From positions 224,238-288,237 of the forward strand of contig NZ_NBXB01000027.1 in NCBI RefSeq assembly GCF_003399635.1: a stretch of 64,000 nucleotides of DNA, read 5' to 3'. The notes under the pieces are model-generated. The model ran no database searches, was not told the DNA's origin, and saw nothing but the letters and a program-made list of their open reading frames with translations. This document shows, one piece after another, positions 42,626 to 49,851 of the stretch (position 1 is the first letter of the stretch; each line of letters starts with the position of its first letter). The translations under genes were made by a program, and so were the position numbers. Origin of the DNA: Subtercola boreus (lineage in GTDB: Bacteria > Actinomycetota > Actinomycetes > Actinomycetales > Microbacteriaceae).

Positions 42626-43453
42626 ATGACTGGCAGCACGGACTCTTCGATAGCCATCGGCATCGACATCGGCGGGACGGGCATCAAGGGTGCGATCGTC
42701 GACACCTCGACCGGCGAGCTTCTGAGCGATCGCATCAAGCTCGACACCCCCGAGGGCGGCAAGCCGAAGGATGTCGTCGGCACCGTCGAGAAACTGCTTG
42801 CACAGCTGACGGATGCTCCCGCCGACGCCCCCATCGGCATCGACTTTCCCGCGGTGGTGCAGAACGGCAAGACCATGTCGGCCGCGAATGTGTCGAAGAA
42901 GTGGATCGGGCTCGAGGCGGAGAAGCTCTTCGAAGACGCCCTGAAGCGGGACATCACGTTCGTGAACGACGCCGATGCTGCGGGCTACGCCGAGGTGCGC
43001 TACGGCGCGGCCAAGGGCAAGAACGGCCTCATCATCATGACGACGCTCGGCACGGGAATCGGCACGGCCATCATCTACAACGGCGTGCTGATCCCGAACG
43101 CCGAGCTCGGGCACATCCAGATCGACGGTGGCGACTACGAGCACAAGGCCTCGTATGCGGCCAAGGAGCGCGACGACCTCAACTGGGTGCAGTGGGCCGC
43201 ACGCCTGCAGACCTACTACGCCGAGCTCGAGAAGCTGCTCTGGCCCGACCTGTTCATCGTCGGCGGCGGCGTGTCGAAGAGCTACCAGGAGTTCCTGCCG
43301 AAGATCTCGATCAACACGCCGATGGTCCCTGCGACGCTCCGCAACAACGCGGGCATCCTGGGTGCCGCGAGCCTCGCGCTCGAGCCCAAGGTGCTCCCGA
43401 ACGCGAACCAGCTGGTCGGCGAGCCGGGCGAAAGCGCAACTTCTCTGAAATAA
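42626..43453 (+). CDS. ppgK: Polyphosphate glucokinase
   Basis: Protein of 275 residues of the ROK/hexokinase fold. IGIDIGGTGIKGAIVDT is the phosphate-1 loop, and GIDFPAVVQNGKTMSAANV, FVNDADAAGYAEVRYG and MTTLGTGIGTAIIYNGVLIP form the glucose and phosphate-2 sites. PPGMK-type enzymes of actinobacteria phosphorylate glucose with polyphosphate or ATP. GAGGGAAC precedes the ATG. The stop codon ends 2 nt before the 3' end of the convergent RNase P RNA gene. Confidence 0.93.
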   Translation: MTGSTDSSIAIGIDIGGTGIKGAIVDTSTGELLSDRIKLDTPEGGKPKDVVGTVEKLLAQLTDAPADAPIGIDFPAVVQNGKTMSAANVSKKWIGLEAEKLFEDALKRDITFVNDADAAGYAEVRYGAAKGKNGLIIMTTLGTGIGTAIIYNGVLIPNAELGHIQIDGGDYEHKASYAAKERDDLNWVQWAARLQTYYAELEKLLWPDLFIVGGGVSKSYQEFLPKISINTPMVPATLRNNAGILGAASLALEPKVLPNANQLVGEPGESATSLK

Positions 43454-43454
43454 G

Positions 43455-43868
43455 GCGAAAGGGCCGACTGCTACGCCGGGTTCTGTCTTGGGCGTGCGTG
43501 CCGAAGCGCGCGCGCCCATGGACGGCCATCTATCTACGACGTACGTTGCCGCACGCCTCCAGCGGTCTACCCGAAGGCACGGCGAGCAGCCGTATCGCCT
43601 TCTGTCTGACCTTGCTCCGGGCGAGGTTTACCGAGCCTGCCATGTCACCATGGCCGCTGGTGGTCTCTTACACCACCGTTTCACCCTTACCCCGGACCCC
43701 GCAAGCGGCGCCCGTGGCGGTCTGTTCTCTGTGGCACTGTTCTCTCGGGTTGCCCCGGGTGGGTGTTACCCACCGCCCTGCTCTACGGAGCCCGGACGTT
43801 CCTCGGCGGCTGTCCCATCCGCAGAACGGATGCTCGAGCCGACGCGACCGTCTTGCCGACCCTTTCGC
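43455..43868 (-). ncRNA. rnpB: RNase P RNA (bacterial type A)
   Basis: Reading the minus strand, the conserved blocks appear in order: GAGGAACGTCCGGGCTCC, GTAGAGCAGGGCGGTGGGTA, GGGTGAAACGGTGGTGTAAG with AGAGACCACCAGC, and GATAGATGGCCG before the 3' AGAACCCGGC. Helix P1 pairs 43855-43868 with 43455-43468 and is about 14 bp long. The RNA cleaves the 5' leader of precursor tRNAs. Length is about 414 nt; the ends are inferred from P1 and the promoter. Confidence 0.95.
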
Positions 43869-43875
43869 GTGGCCC

Positions 43876-43881
43876 AGTCTA
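43876..43881 (-). promoter_or_regulatory. -10 box of rnpB
   Basis: TAGACT on the minus strand, 7 nt before the 5' end of helix P1. Confidence 0.5.
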
Positions 43882-43905
43882 CCCGGCCCGATCGAATCGA
43901 TCCGG

Positions 43906-44640
43906 TCAGAGGCCGGACTCCTCCGTGCGCACGAGGATGCAGCTGCTGTCGGGATCGAGCACCACGTCATCCGGCGCCGCCAGGCGGATCTTGGCCAGGT
44001 CGCTCTCGTGCAGCTTCACGTTGCTGCCCATCGACACGCCGCGGGTGAGGAGGGCAGCGCCGATTCCGTAGCGCGCCCGCTGCCGGTCGTAGAGGGCCAG
44101 GAGTTCGTCGCCGATCGCCCCCGCGATGAGGTCACGGTTCAGCTGCACGCCCTTCCGCTCGGAGTCGAGCGTCAGGAGGGAGGCGTCGCGACGGGTTCGG
44201 AGGGCATCCTGCTCGGCCGTCAGCGCGCCCATCTCCTCGGTGACCACCGCGAGACGGGAGTTGATCTCGTCGATGCGCTCCATCACGGCGAGTTCGATGT
44301 CCTCGAGGTCACTGCGGCGCTTCAGCAGCGACGCGATCTCGTGCTCGAGGCCCTGGATGTCCTTCGTGGAGGTGCTCGTCTGCAGCCGGGAACGGTCGCG
44401 CTCCATGCGAATGGTGACGATGGCGACGTCGGACTCGACCCGAGAGATCTCCAGTTCGGCGTCTTCGAGTTCACCGCGAACCGAGGAGAGCCTGTGCGAC
44501 ACGGTTCCGATCTGGTCTTTCAGCTCGGCGAGCCGCTTCAGCTCCGGGAGGGTCTTCGCCTGGTGCCCGAGCTGGCTGAGGCGTGTGTCGGCGGCCTGCA
44601 GGTCGAGCAGCGACCGTTGCTCTGAGACAGGTGCTTTCAT
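43906..44640 (-). CDS. Coiled-coil protein of the C4 zinc-ribbon (DUF164/CdsZ-like) family, ribbon degenerate
   Basis: Protein of 244 residues; AAGGA lies 7 nt before the ATG. It is an almost continuous coiled coil (about residues 10-185) starting QRSLLDLQAADTRLSQLGHQ, followed by GGVxL-like sequence MGSNVKLHESDLAKIRLAAP and a C-terminal SSCILVRTEE. In the family this end is a four-cysteine zinc ribbon; only one cysteine is left, so zinc binding is unlikely. Next to Nif3 and rnpB, as in other actinobacteria. Family function is not settled. Confidence 0.85.
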   Translation of the reverse strand: MKAPVSEQRSLLDLQAADTRLSQLGHQAKTLPELKRLAELKDQIGTVSHRLSSVRGELEDAELEISRVESDVAIVTIRMERDRSRLQTSTSTKDIQGLEHEIASLLKRRSDLEDIELAVMERIDEINSRLAVVTEEMGALTAEQDALRTRRDASLLTLDSERKGVQLNRDLIAGAIGDELLALYDRQRARYGIGAALLTRGVSMGSNVKLHESDLAKIRLAAPDDVVLDPDSSCILVRTEESGL

Positions 44641-44729
44641 GAGGGGATCCTTCGGTTCTGTATGGAGTTCTGTCTGAAGTATTGTCTGGAATGTCGTGGC
44701 GGATGCGACCCGTGGATGCCTGGCAGGGA

Positions 44730-45575
44730 CTACTGCGTCACGACGAAGTCCCACGGGTCTGTGCGGAGCTCGCTCACCGTGACCGTGACTCCCGCCAGGG
44801 CGTGCCGCAACTCGGCAGCCGCGACGTCGAGCCACAACCACTCGCTCGCCCAGTGTGACACGTCGATGAGTGCGGGGCCTGTTCCGAGGGCGGCCTGTTC
44901 CCGCGCCTCCGATGCCGGGTGGTGCCGGAGATCCGAGGTGATGTAGACATCCGCAGTGCGTACGGCAGACTCCCGGAGCAGCGAGTCGCCTGCTCCTCCG
45001 CAGAGAGCGACGCGCGTCACCGGATGATCGTACGCACCGGCGACGCGGATGCCGGTCGCCGTGGCGGGCAGCAGTTCCGCGAGCTTCAGCGCGAGGTGCC
45101 CGAGGCTGGTGGGCTCGGCCAGGTCGCCGACGCGGCCGATGCCTGTGCCCGGCACAGCTGACGCACCGGTCGCGGGCACGATGGGCACGGCATCCGCGAG
45201 GCCGAGCCTGGTCGCGATGACGTCGGAGACGCCATTCTCGACGATGTCCGCGTTCGTGTGGGCTGCGACGAGCGCGCACCCGCCACGGATGAGCCGGGCC
45301 AGTAGCGAACCCTTGTAGGTCGTCTCGGCGACCGACGTGACTCCTCTGAGCAGCAGCGGGTGGTGCACGAGAAGCAGATCGGCACCCAGCTCGAGCGCCT
45401 CGTCGACCGTCTCGGCGACGGCGTCGACGGCGAGGTGGATGCTCGTCACCACGGCGTCCGGCGAGCCGCTCAGCAGCCCGGGCGAATCCCAGCTCTCGGC
45501 ATTCCCGAGGGGCCAAAGGCGTTCGATGACGTCGTTGGCCTGCCGGAGGGTGAGGCGGGGAGCTGAGGAATCCAC
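44730..45575 (-). CDS. Nif3-like dinuclear metal-centre protein (DUF34)
   Basis: Protein of 281 residues from GTG 45575. Family motifs: ENAESWDSPGLLSG-like (NAESWDSPGLLSGSP), LLVHHPLLLRGV with the metal His pair, AAHTNADIVENGVSDVIA, and near the C-terminus YITSDLRHHPASEA and IDVSHWASEW. The fold forms hexameric rings with two metals per chain. The role is uncertain; GTP cyclohydrolase-like activities have been proposed. Probably the first gene of an operon with the coiled-coil protein 89 nt downstream. Confidence 0.92.
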   Translation of the reverse strand: MDSSAPRLTLRQANDVIERLWPLGNAESWDSPGLLSGSPDAVVTSIHLAVDAVAETVDEALELGADLLLVHHPLLLRGVTSVAETTYKGSLLARLIRGGCALVAAHTNADIVENGVSDVIATRLGLADAVPIVPATGASAVPGTGIGRVGDLAEPTSLGHLALKLAELLPATATGIRVAGAYDHPVTRVALCGGAGDSLLRESAVRTADVYITSDLRHHPASEAREQAALGTGPALIDVSHWASEWLWLDVAAAELRHALAGVTVTVSELRTDPWDFVVTQ

Positions 45576-45582
45576 GTCACCG

Positions 45583-45610
45583 ATTCTAGGGCCGACCCCT
45601 GTTCTGTCGA
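45583..45610 (-). promoter_or_regulatory. Promoter of the Nif3-like gene (leaderless)
   Basis: On the minus strand TCGACA (45610 to 45605), a 16-nt spacer and TAGAAT (45588 to 45583) precede the GTG start by 7 nt. Confidence 0.5.
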
Positions 45611-45651
45611 ATCCTTCCGTTCTCTGAGGGGCGGTTCGACTCTGAAGAGCA

Positions 45652-45677
45652 GGGCTTATATCTGGTGAATATCAGTT
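45652..45677 (+). repeat. Left 26-bp inverted repeat flanking the SatD pair
   Basis: gggcttatatctggtgaata and the next 6 nt match, at 22 of 26 positions, the reverse complement of 47157-47182. The site is A+T-rich in a GC-rich genome. It lies 12 bp beyond the end of the membrane-protein gene and 42 bp upstream of the Nif3-gene -35 box. Confidence 0.8.
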
Positions 45678-45689
45678 GCGGGCTGATGG

Positions 45690-46499
45690 TCAGCGCGCGG
45701 CGACCAGAAGGGCGATGGCTCCGGCAGCGGTGGCCCAGCTCACCAGGCTGCCCACCAGGAAGTACTCGGCCTTGGTACCCGACAGACCGTCGCCGCCCCG
45801 GGCATCCTGGGCGATCTCCGGGAACCGCACGATGCCCTTGGCGGCGACCAGTGCGGCCGCGATGGGGGCAAGACCGGCCAGCACGATGGCGACGATGAGC
45901 AGGCGCTCGAGCGGCCCGATGAGGCGGCCGCCCTTGAGATCGGTGCGGGTGAGATCTTCGTCGTGGGAAGCACCGTCGGGCAGGCTCTCATCATCATCAT
46001 CGACCGGCATTGACGTCGCCTGCACCCGGCTCCGGGGGTGCAGCGCGATCCGCACCACGATGTTTGCACTCTCGGCGAGGAACAGCCCCACACCGAAGAA
46101 GAGCGCGATCTGGGGCAGTGGCGCGTCGCGGAGGGCGGCGGTTGCGGCATCCCGCTGGCCGTCGACCAGGTAGCCGGAGAGCGCCAGCCCGGTTCGGTCG
46201 GCCAGCAGCAGGATGACCGCCAGCACGATGAGCCCGGCGACCGCCGCGCGCCCGGCGAGCCCCGTCGCGTGTTCGTCCGACGTCGTCAACACGAGCCAGC
46301 CCCCCGCTGCCAGCAGGCAGAGCGCCACCCACCCGAGCGGCACGCCGAGCCCGGTGGTGACCAGCACAGCGAGCAGCACCCAGCTCGCACCGATCGACGC
46401 CAGCAGCCCGGCCGAGGGTCGGCTGACCTCACTCCCCCGGAACAGGCCCCGCCACAGGTCGGCCGACCCGATCGCAGCGAGCAGCACGGCCGTCAGCAT
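45690..46499 (-). CDS. Polytopic membrane protein paired with SatD
   Basis: Protein of 269 residues with about seven hydrophobic helices (for example ASWVLLAVLVTTGLGVPLGW, AGLIVLAVILLLADRTGLAL, LLIVAIVLAGLAPIAAALVA). A short acidic loop (VDDDDESLPDGASHDED) splits the N-terminal five from the C-terminal two. Its start overlaps the satD stop by 7 nt, so the two are co-translated. Such membrane proteins accompany SatD in many genomes; function is not known. Confidence 0.7.
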   Translation of the reverse strand: MLTAVLLAAIGSADLWRGLFRGSEVSRPSAGLLASIGASWVLLAVLVTTGLGVPLGWVALCLLAAGGWLVLTTSDEHATGLAGRAAVAGLIVLAVILLLADRTGLALSGYLVDGQRDAATAALRDAPLPQIALFFGVGLFLAESANIVVRIALHPRSRVQATSMPVDDDDESLPDGASHDEDLTRTDLKGGRLIGPLERLLIVAIVLAGLAPIAAALVAAKGIVRFPEIAQDARGGDGLSGTKAEYFLVGSLVSWATAAGAIALLVAAR

Positions 46500-47143
46500 G
46501 CTTCACCCGCCTCCCGCAGAGCCACGATTCCTGCCTGGAGGGCCGTGACACCGGCGCGCCTCAGGGACTGCGACACGGCCGACTGCGAGACACCCTCCTG
46601 CTCGGCCAGCACCGACTGGGAGTGGCCGAGCCACCTCCCGAGAGCGAGCCGTCTCTCGCGGGCGCTCATTCCGCCCACGACGTAGTCGCGCCCGAGCAGG
46701 TATGCATTCACGGCGGCATCGGTGAACGACGGCTCACCCCGGCCCTGGTACCAGCTGCGGAGCGTCGGCACCCGGGTGTCGGCCCGGAGGTGCGCCTCAT
46801 CGATCGCACTCCGCGCCGCCCACCACGCCGAGCCGTCCTGGAGCACTCCGGTCAACCCCGCACCGACGGAGCGGATCTCGCCGCACCCGATGCCCACCCG
46901 GGCATCGAGCCCTTCTGGCATCGAGAGCCGTGCCAGCAGTGTCGCCTCGAGAGCATCGGCCAGCGTGCAGTACACCGCCTGGAATTCGTCGCCGAGGGTC
47001 GCAGCGAACGGCTCCACATGCTCCACGGCGGCATTCACCACAGCGAAGGCCTGTTCAAGCAGCTTCTGGGCGGCGGCCCGGTCAGCGATCTGTCGGGAGT
47101 CGACCAGATCCAGGATCACCGCCACGTTCGATTCAGCACTCAT
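46493..47143 (-). CDS. SatD family protein with C-terminal helix-turn-helix
   Basis: Protein of 216 residues. The N-terminal part (VAVILDLVDSRQIADR, TLGDEFQAVYCTLADAL, VGIGCGEIRSVG) resembles the nucleotidyl-cyclase-like fold of SatD proteins. The C-terminus is a helix-turn-helix of the sigma-like type (LGHSQSVLAEQEGVSQSAVS). This combination suggests a ligand-sensing DNA-binding regulator that controls its own operon. It starts 6 nt after a TAGCCT -10 box, and a 26-bp conserved site covers the spacer and -35 region. Confidence 0.8.
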   Translation of the reverse strand: MSAESNVAVILDLVDSRQIADRAAAQKLLEQAFAVVNAAVEHVEPFAATLGDEFQAVYCTLADALEATLLARLSMPEGLDARVGIGCGEIRSVGAGLTGVLQDGSAWWAARSAIDEAHLRADTRVPTLRSWYQGRGEPSFTDAAVNAYLLGRDYVVGGMSARERRLALGRWLGHSQSVLAEQEGVSQSAVSQSLRRAGVTALQAGIVALREAGEAC

Positions 47144-47149
47144 GACATA

Positions 47150-47155
47150 AGGCTA
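47150..47155 (-). promoter_or_regulatory. -10 box of the SatD gene (leaderless)
   Basis: TAGCCT on the minus strand, 6 nt before the ATG at 47143; the right inverted repeat begins 1 nt upstream. Confidence 0.45.
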
Positions 47156-47156
47156 A

Positions 47157-47182
47157 CACTGATAATCAGCAAATATAAGCCC
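47157..47182 (-). repeat. Right 26-bp inverted repeat, probable operator of the SatD operon
   Basis: On the minus strand gggcttatatttgctgatta and the next 6 nt match the left repeat at 22 of 26 positions. It contains the small palindrome CTGATTATCAG and two TAT-rich pentamers 11 bp apart. It covers the spacer and the expected -35 position of the SatD promoter. Confidence 0.8.
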
Positions 47183-47186
47183 AGAA

Positions 47187-48368
47187 CTAATTGCCCGCCG
47201 AGCGTGTGGCGGATCGGGTGGAAGCAGTGACCGAGAATTTGGTGTTCTGGCCCCACACCCGCGTCGGGCCGACCAGACGGCGAAGATCGGGCTGGTAGGC
47301 GAGAGACGAATTGAACACGGTGAGAAGCACCCCGCCCGGTCGGAGCACCCGCCCCGCGTCACGGAACAGGCCGAGAGCCACCCCGGTGTGTACCGAGCTC
47401 CCTACATGGAAGGGCGGATTGCAGACGATCAGGTCTGCCGAAGCATCCGGCTGCAGCGCCAACCCGGCGTCGCGCACCACCCGCACACCGGCGAGCCGGT
47501 TGGACGCCATGGTCTCGCCGGCGGAGGAGCACGCCGCCGCGGACTGGTCGCTGGCGATCACCGTCAGGGACGGGAAGCGTCTCGCCAGAACGGCCGCAAT
47601 GATTCCCGTGCCGCACCCGAGGTCGATGGCGGTGAGGGAACGCTCCGTGGGCGGCGCGGCGGTCACCTCTCCCACGGCCCGGTCGAGGAACTCCAACACG
47701 AACCGCGTACCGATGTCGAGACCCACCCCGGCGAAGACACCTCCGTGGGCGGCAACAGTCAGACCGAGCTCGGCGTTGTGTTCGCGCTTCGGGTACGGCA
47801 GGGCATCCACCGGCCGGCGCGCGCCGCGCGCAACGATCACCCGTGACTTCTGCCGGGCGAGCGAGGCGTTCACCTCGGAGAAGTGCACCGCGAGCGTGTC
47901 GTTCATGGCGTGGGTGAGGTGCTTGATGCGGCCACCACCGAACACCACGACATCCGGATGGGCATACCGCGCGATGGAGTCGGCGAGCTCGTCGAGCTCG
48001 GCAAGACCGCGCGGCAGTTGCAGCAGCACGACGCGCGCGCCCGAGAGGAGCTCCTCCGACAGCGGGAGCGACAGATACCGGTCGGTCAACCCGGCGGCTT
48101 CGGCGTTGCGGGCCAGCGCCTGCTCACCCACCAGTCTGTCCTGGTGGGTGCGGATGCCCGCCAGCCCGAATTCGGCGGCGGCCCCCAGCGTGAGCGCGCC
48201 GTACCGGTCGCCGATGACGACCACCTCACCGCTCCCGATCCTGCTCCCGCTCTCGCCGAGCACCCCCGCAGCCTCGTCGAGCACCAGCCGGTCGCTCGCA
48301 TCGCTCGCGAACAGGTTCGGGGCTTCGATGTCGGGGCTCCGCCGCAGCGTCTCGAACAGTTCGTACAT
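47187..48368 (-). CDS. Class I SAM-dependent methyltransferase (RsmC/RlmG-like)
   Basis: Protein of 393 residues with a duplicated methyltransferase fold, as in the rRNA guanine-N2 methyltransferases RsmC and RlmG. The N-terminal half is a degenerate copy (GEVVVIGDRYGALTL). The C-terminal half is catalytic, with AIDLGCGTGIIAAVLARRFP (SAM site), VIASDQSAAACSS and the NPPF motif VCNPPFHVGSSVHTGVALG. The family modifies ribosomal RNA; which base is targeted cannot be told from sequence alone. Monocistronic. Confidence 0.88.
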   Translation of the reverse strand: MYELFETLRRSPDIEAPNLFASDASDRLVLDEAAGVLGESGSRIGSGEVVVIGDRYGALTLGAAAEFGLAGIRTHQDRLVGEQALARNAEAAGLTDRYLSLPLSEELLSGARVVLLQLPRGLAELDELADSIARYAHPDVVVFGGGRIKHLTHAMNDTLAVHFSEVNASLARQKSRVIVARGARRPVDALPYPKREHNAELGLTVAAHGGVFAGVGLDIGTRFVLEFLDRAVGEVTAAPPTERSLTAIDLGCGTGIIAAVLARRFPSLTVIASDQSAAACSSAGETMASNRLAGVRVVRDAGLALQPDASADLIVCNPPFHVGSSVHTGVALGLFRDAGRVLRPGGVLLTVFNSSLAYQPDLRRLVGPTRVWGQNTKFSVTASTRSATRSAGN

Positions 48369-48409
48369 GACTCCCAGTCTGGCCCACACCACCGACGCTC
48401 CCTGCCCCC

Positions 48410-49134
48410 CTCTCCTCGGTGCTCCAATGGCTCGCCGGTGGTGAACGGCCGCGCACCCTCTTCGCCACGGTGGGCGGCGCCGTCGTCGCGCTGCCGATCG
48501 GCGTCGCCCTCGAGAGTGCGGCGCGGGCTGGGATCCGCACCTGAGGATCCCCGGCAGCATCTTCACTCAGCCACTCGACTGGTTCGTCGACGGGAGCTAT
48601 CCGCTTCTCATCTGGATCGCCTTCCTGGCCGTCGGCTATGTGCTAGCCCGGCTCGACATCACGAAGATTCGCACGCAGCTCTGGATGCTCGGCTGCGGCC
48701 TCGTCGTGGGGGTCGCCGGGCAGCTGGTGGGGAAATACGCGGTGACTCCGGAGACGTTCACCGCCGAGCTGGCGCTGCACATCTCCGCCGTCGGTGTGGC
48801 TGCATCGCTCGTCGGCGGTCTCTGTCTTGTCAGCACGAACCGGATCGTCCGCGGCATCCTGTACCCATTGGCCTCGGTGGGGATGATGCCCCTCACGATC
48901 TACACCGGCCACGTGCTGGTGCTGTCGTTCCGCTACTGGCTCGACCCCGGCCAGCCGGTGAAGAACCAGCTGGCGTGGCCGGTGCTGACGCTCGCAAGCC
49001 TGGCCTTCGCGACCCTCTGGCGGCCACTGTTCGACCAAGGACTACTGGAACGGGTAGTGCGGGCGCTTGACGGCGGCCGGAAGAAGCAGGATGTGCGCCC
49101 TACCGGGATCGAACCGATGACATCCACGGTGTAA
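48410..49134 (+). pseudogene. Broken polytopic membrane gene (DUF418/acyltransferase-like)
   Basis: A first frame gives LQWLAGGERPRTLFATVGGA and ALPIGVALESAARAGIRT before a TGA at 48542. A second frame then continues from about 48550 with FTQPLDWFVDGSYPLLIWIA, the helix LWMLGCGLVVGVAGQLV, GMMPLTIYTGHVLVLSFRYW and WRPLFDQGLLERVVR. The C-terminal pattern (YTGHVLVL, WxxxFxxGxLE) is like DUF418 or related membrane acyltransferases. No N-terminal half is seen. Its frame runs antisense through tRNA-Val, so the last residues are not genuine. Confidence 0.65.
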
Positions 49135-49166
49135 ACGTGGCGCTCTACCAGCTGAGCTAAAGGCGC
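49094..49166 (-). tRNA. tRNA-Val (anticodon TAC)
   Basis: 73 nt with all arms: acceptor GCGCCTT / AGGGCGC, anticodon stem CCACG / CGTGG enclosing loop TTTACAC (anticodon TAC), and T-arm ATCGG-TTCGATC-CCGGT. CCA is not encoded. Confidence 0.96.
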
Positions 49167-49180
49167 TTGGTGCGAAAAGC

Positions 49181-49654
49181 CTACACTCCGGCGGGCTCGA
49201 GCTCCTGCAGGGCAGCGCGGTAGGCCTCGATCGAACGCGCCTCGCCCGGCGCCGTGATGAAGCTGGCCCGGATGATGCCGTGGGTATCGATCACGAACGT
49301 CGCCCTGTTCGAGAAGCCCTTGCCGTCGAGGAAGACCCCGTACTCCTTGGCGACCTCACCGTGCGGCCAGAAGTCGGCGAGGAGGTTGAAGTCGAAGCCC
49401 TTCTCCTCGCTCCACGCGCGGAGGGCCGACTTCGAGTCGACCGAGATGCCGAGGAGTTCGACGCTGTTGTCGTGGAACATCGCGATGTTGTCCTCCAGCG
49501 TGCAGAGCTCGCTGGTACAGACACCGGAATAGGCGAGTGGGAAGAACACGATCACCACAGGCTTGATGCCGCGGAACTGGCTCAGACGCACCTTCTCGCC
49601 GAACTGGTTCGACAGTTCGAAGTCGGGGGCGAATGTGTCGTTTTCGAGTGCCAT
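49181..49654 (-). CDS. Peroxiredoxin (AhpE/Bcp-like)
   Basis: Protein of 157 residues from ATG 49654, preceded by GGAAGGA. The thioredoxin-fold motif VIVFFPLAYSGVCTSELCTL carries the peroxidatic Cys (GVCTSE) and a second Cys five residues on. GISVDSKSALRAWSEEKG and GFSNRATFVIDTHGIIRA complete the fold. It reduces hydroperoxides in the cytoplasm. The single-domain length and A-Y-S-G-V-C-T context favour the AhpE type known from Mycobacterium. Next to tRNA-Val and opposite aceE, whose dehydrogenase complex is a known source of oxidants. Confidence 0.93.
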   Translation of the reverse strand: MALENDTFAPDFELSNQFGEKVRLSQFRGIKPVVIVFFPLAYSGVCTSELCTLEDNIAMFHDNSVELLGISVDSKSALRAWSEEKGFDFNLLADFWPHGEVAKEYGVFLDGKGFSNRATFVIDTHGIIRASFITAPGEARSIEAYRAALQELEPAGV

Positions 49655-49851
49655 GACGGCGATCCTTCCGGTGGCGGGTAATTTGCCCGCCAGACCCAAT
49701 CATCCAGTCTATTCCTCCAATCCGCAGACAACCCCTCCGCGAGGGCCTCTGTGCCGACTCGGATTCACTAGGCTTGAGGGCGGTGTGGATTCCGTGAACC
49801 GGAGACCCCAGCCATGAATGATCTCTACAACCCAGAAGAGAGAGGTTGACG

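Noticed and set aside
45652..47182. Insertion sequence with terminal inverted repeats
   Set aside because: The enclosed genes are not transposases and I see no target-site duplication, so I list the repeats as probable operators and keep the mobile cassette only as an alternative.
49094..49134. C-terminal residues R-P-T-G-I-E-P-M-T of the membrane frame
   Set aside because: This peptide is the antisense reading of the tRNA-Val gene, a well-known false coding signal.
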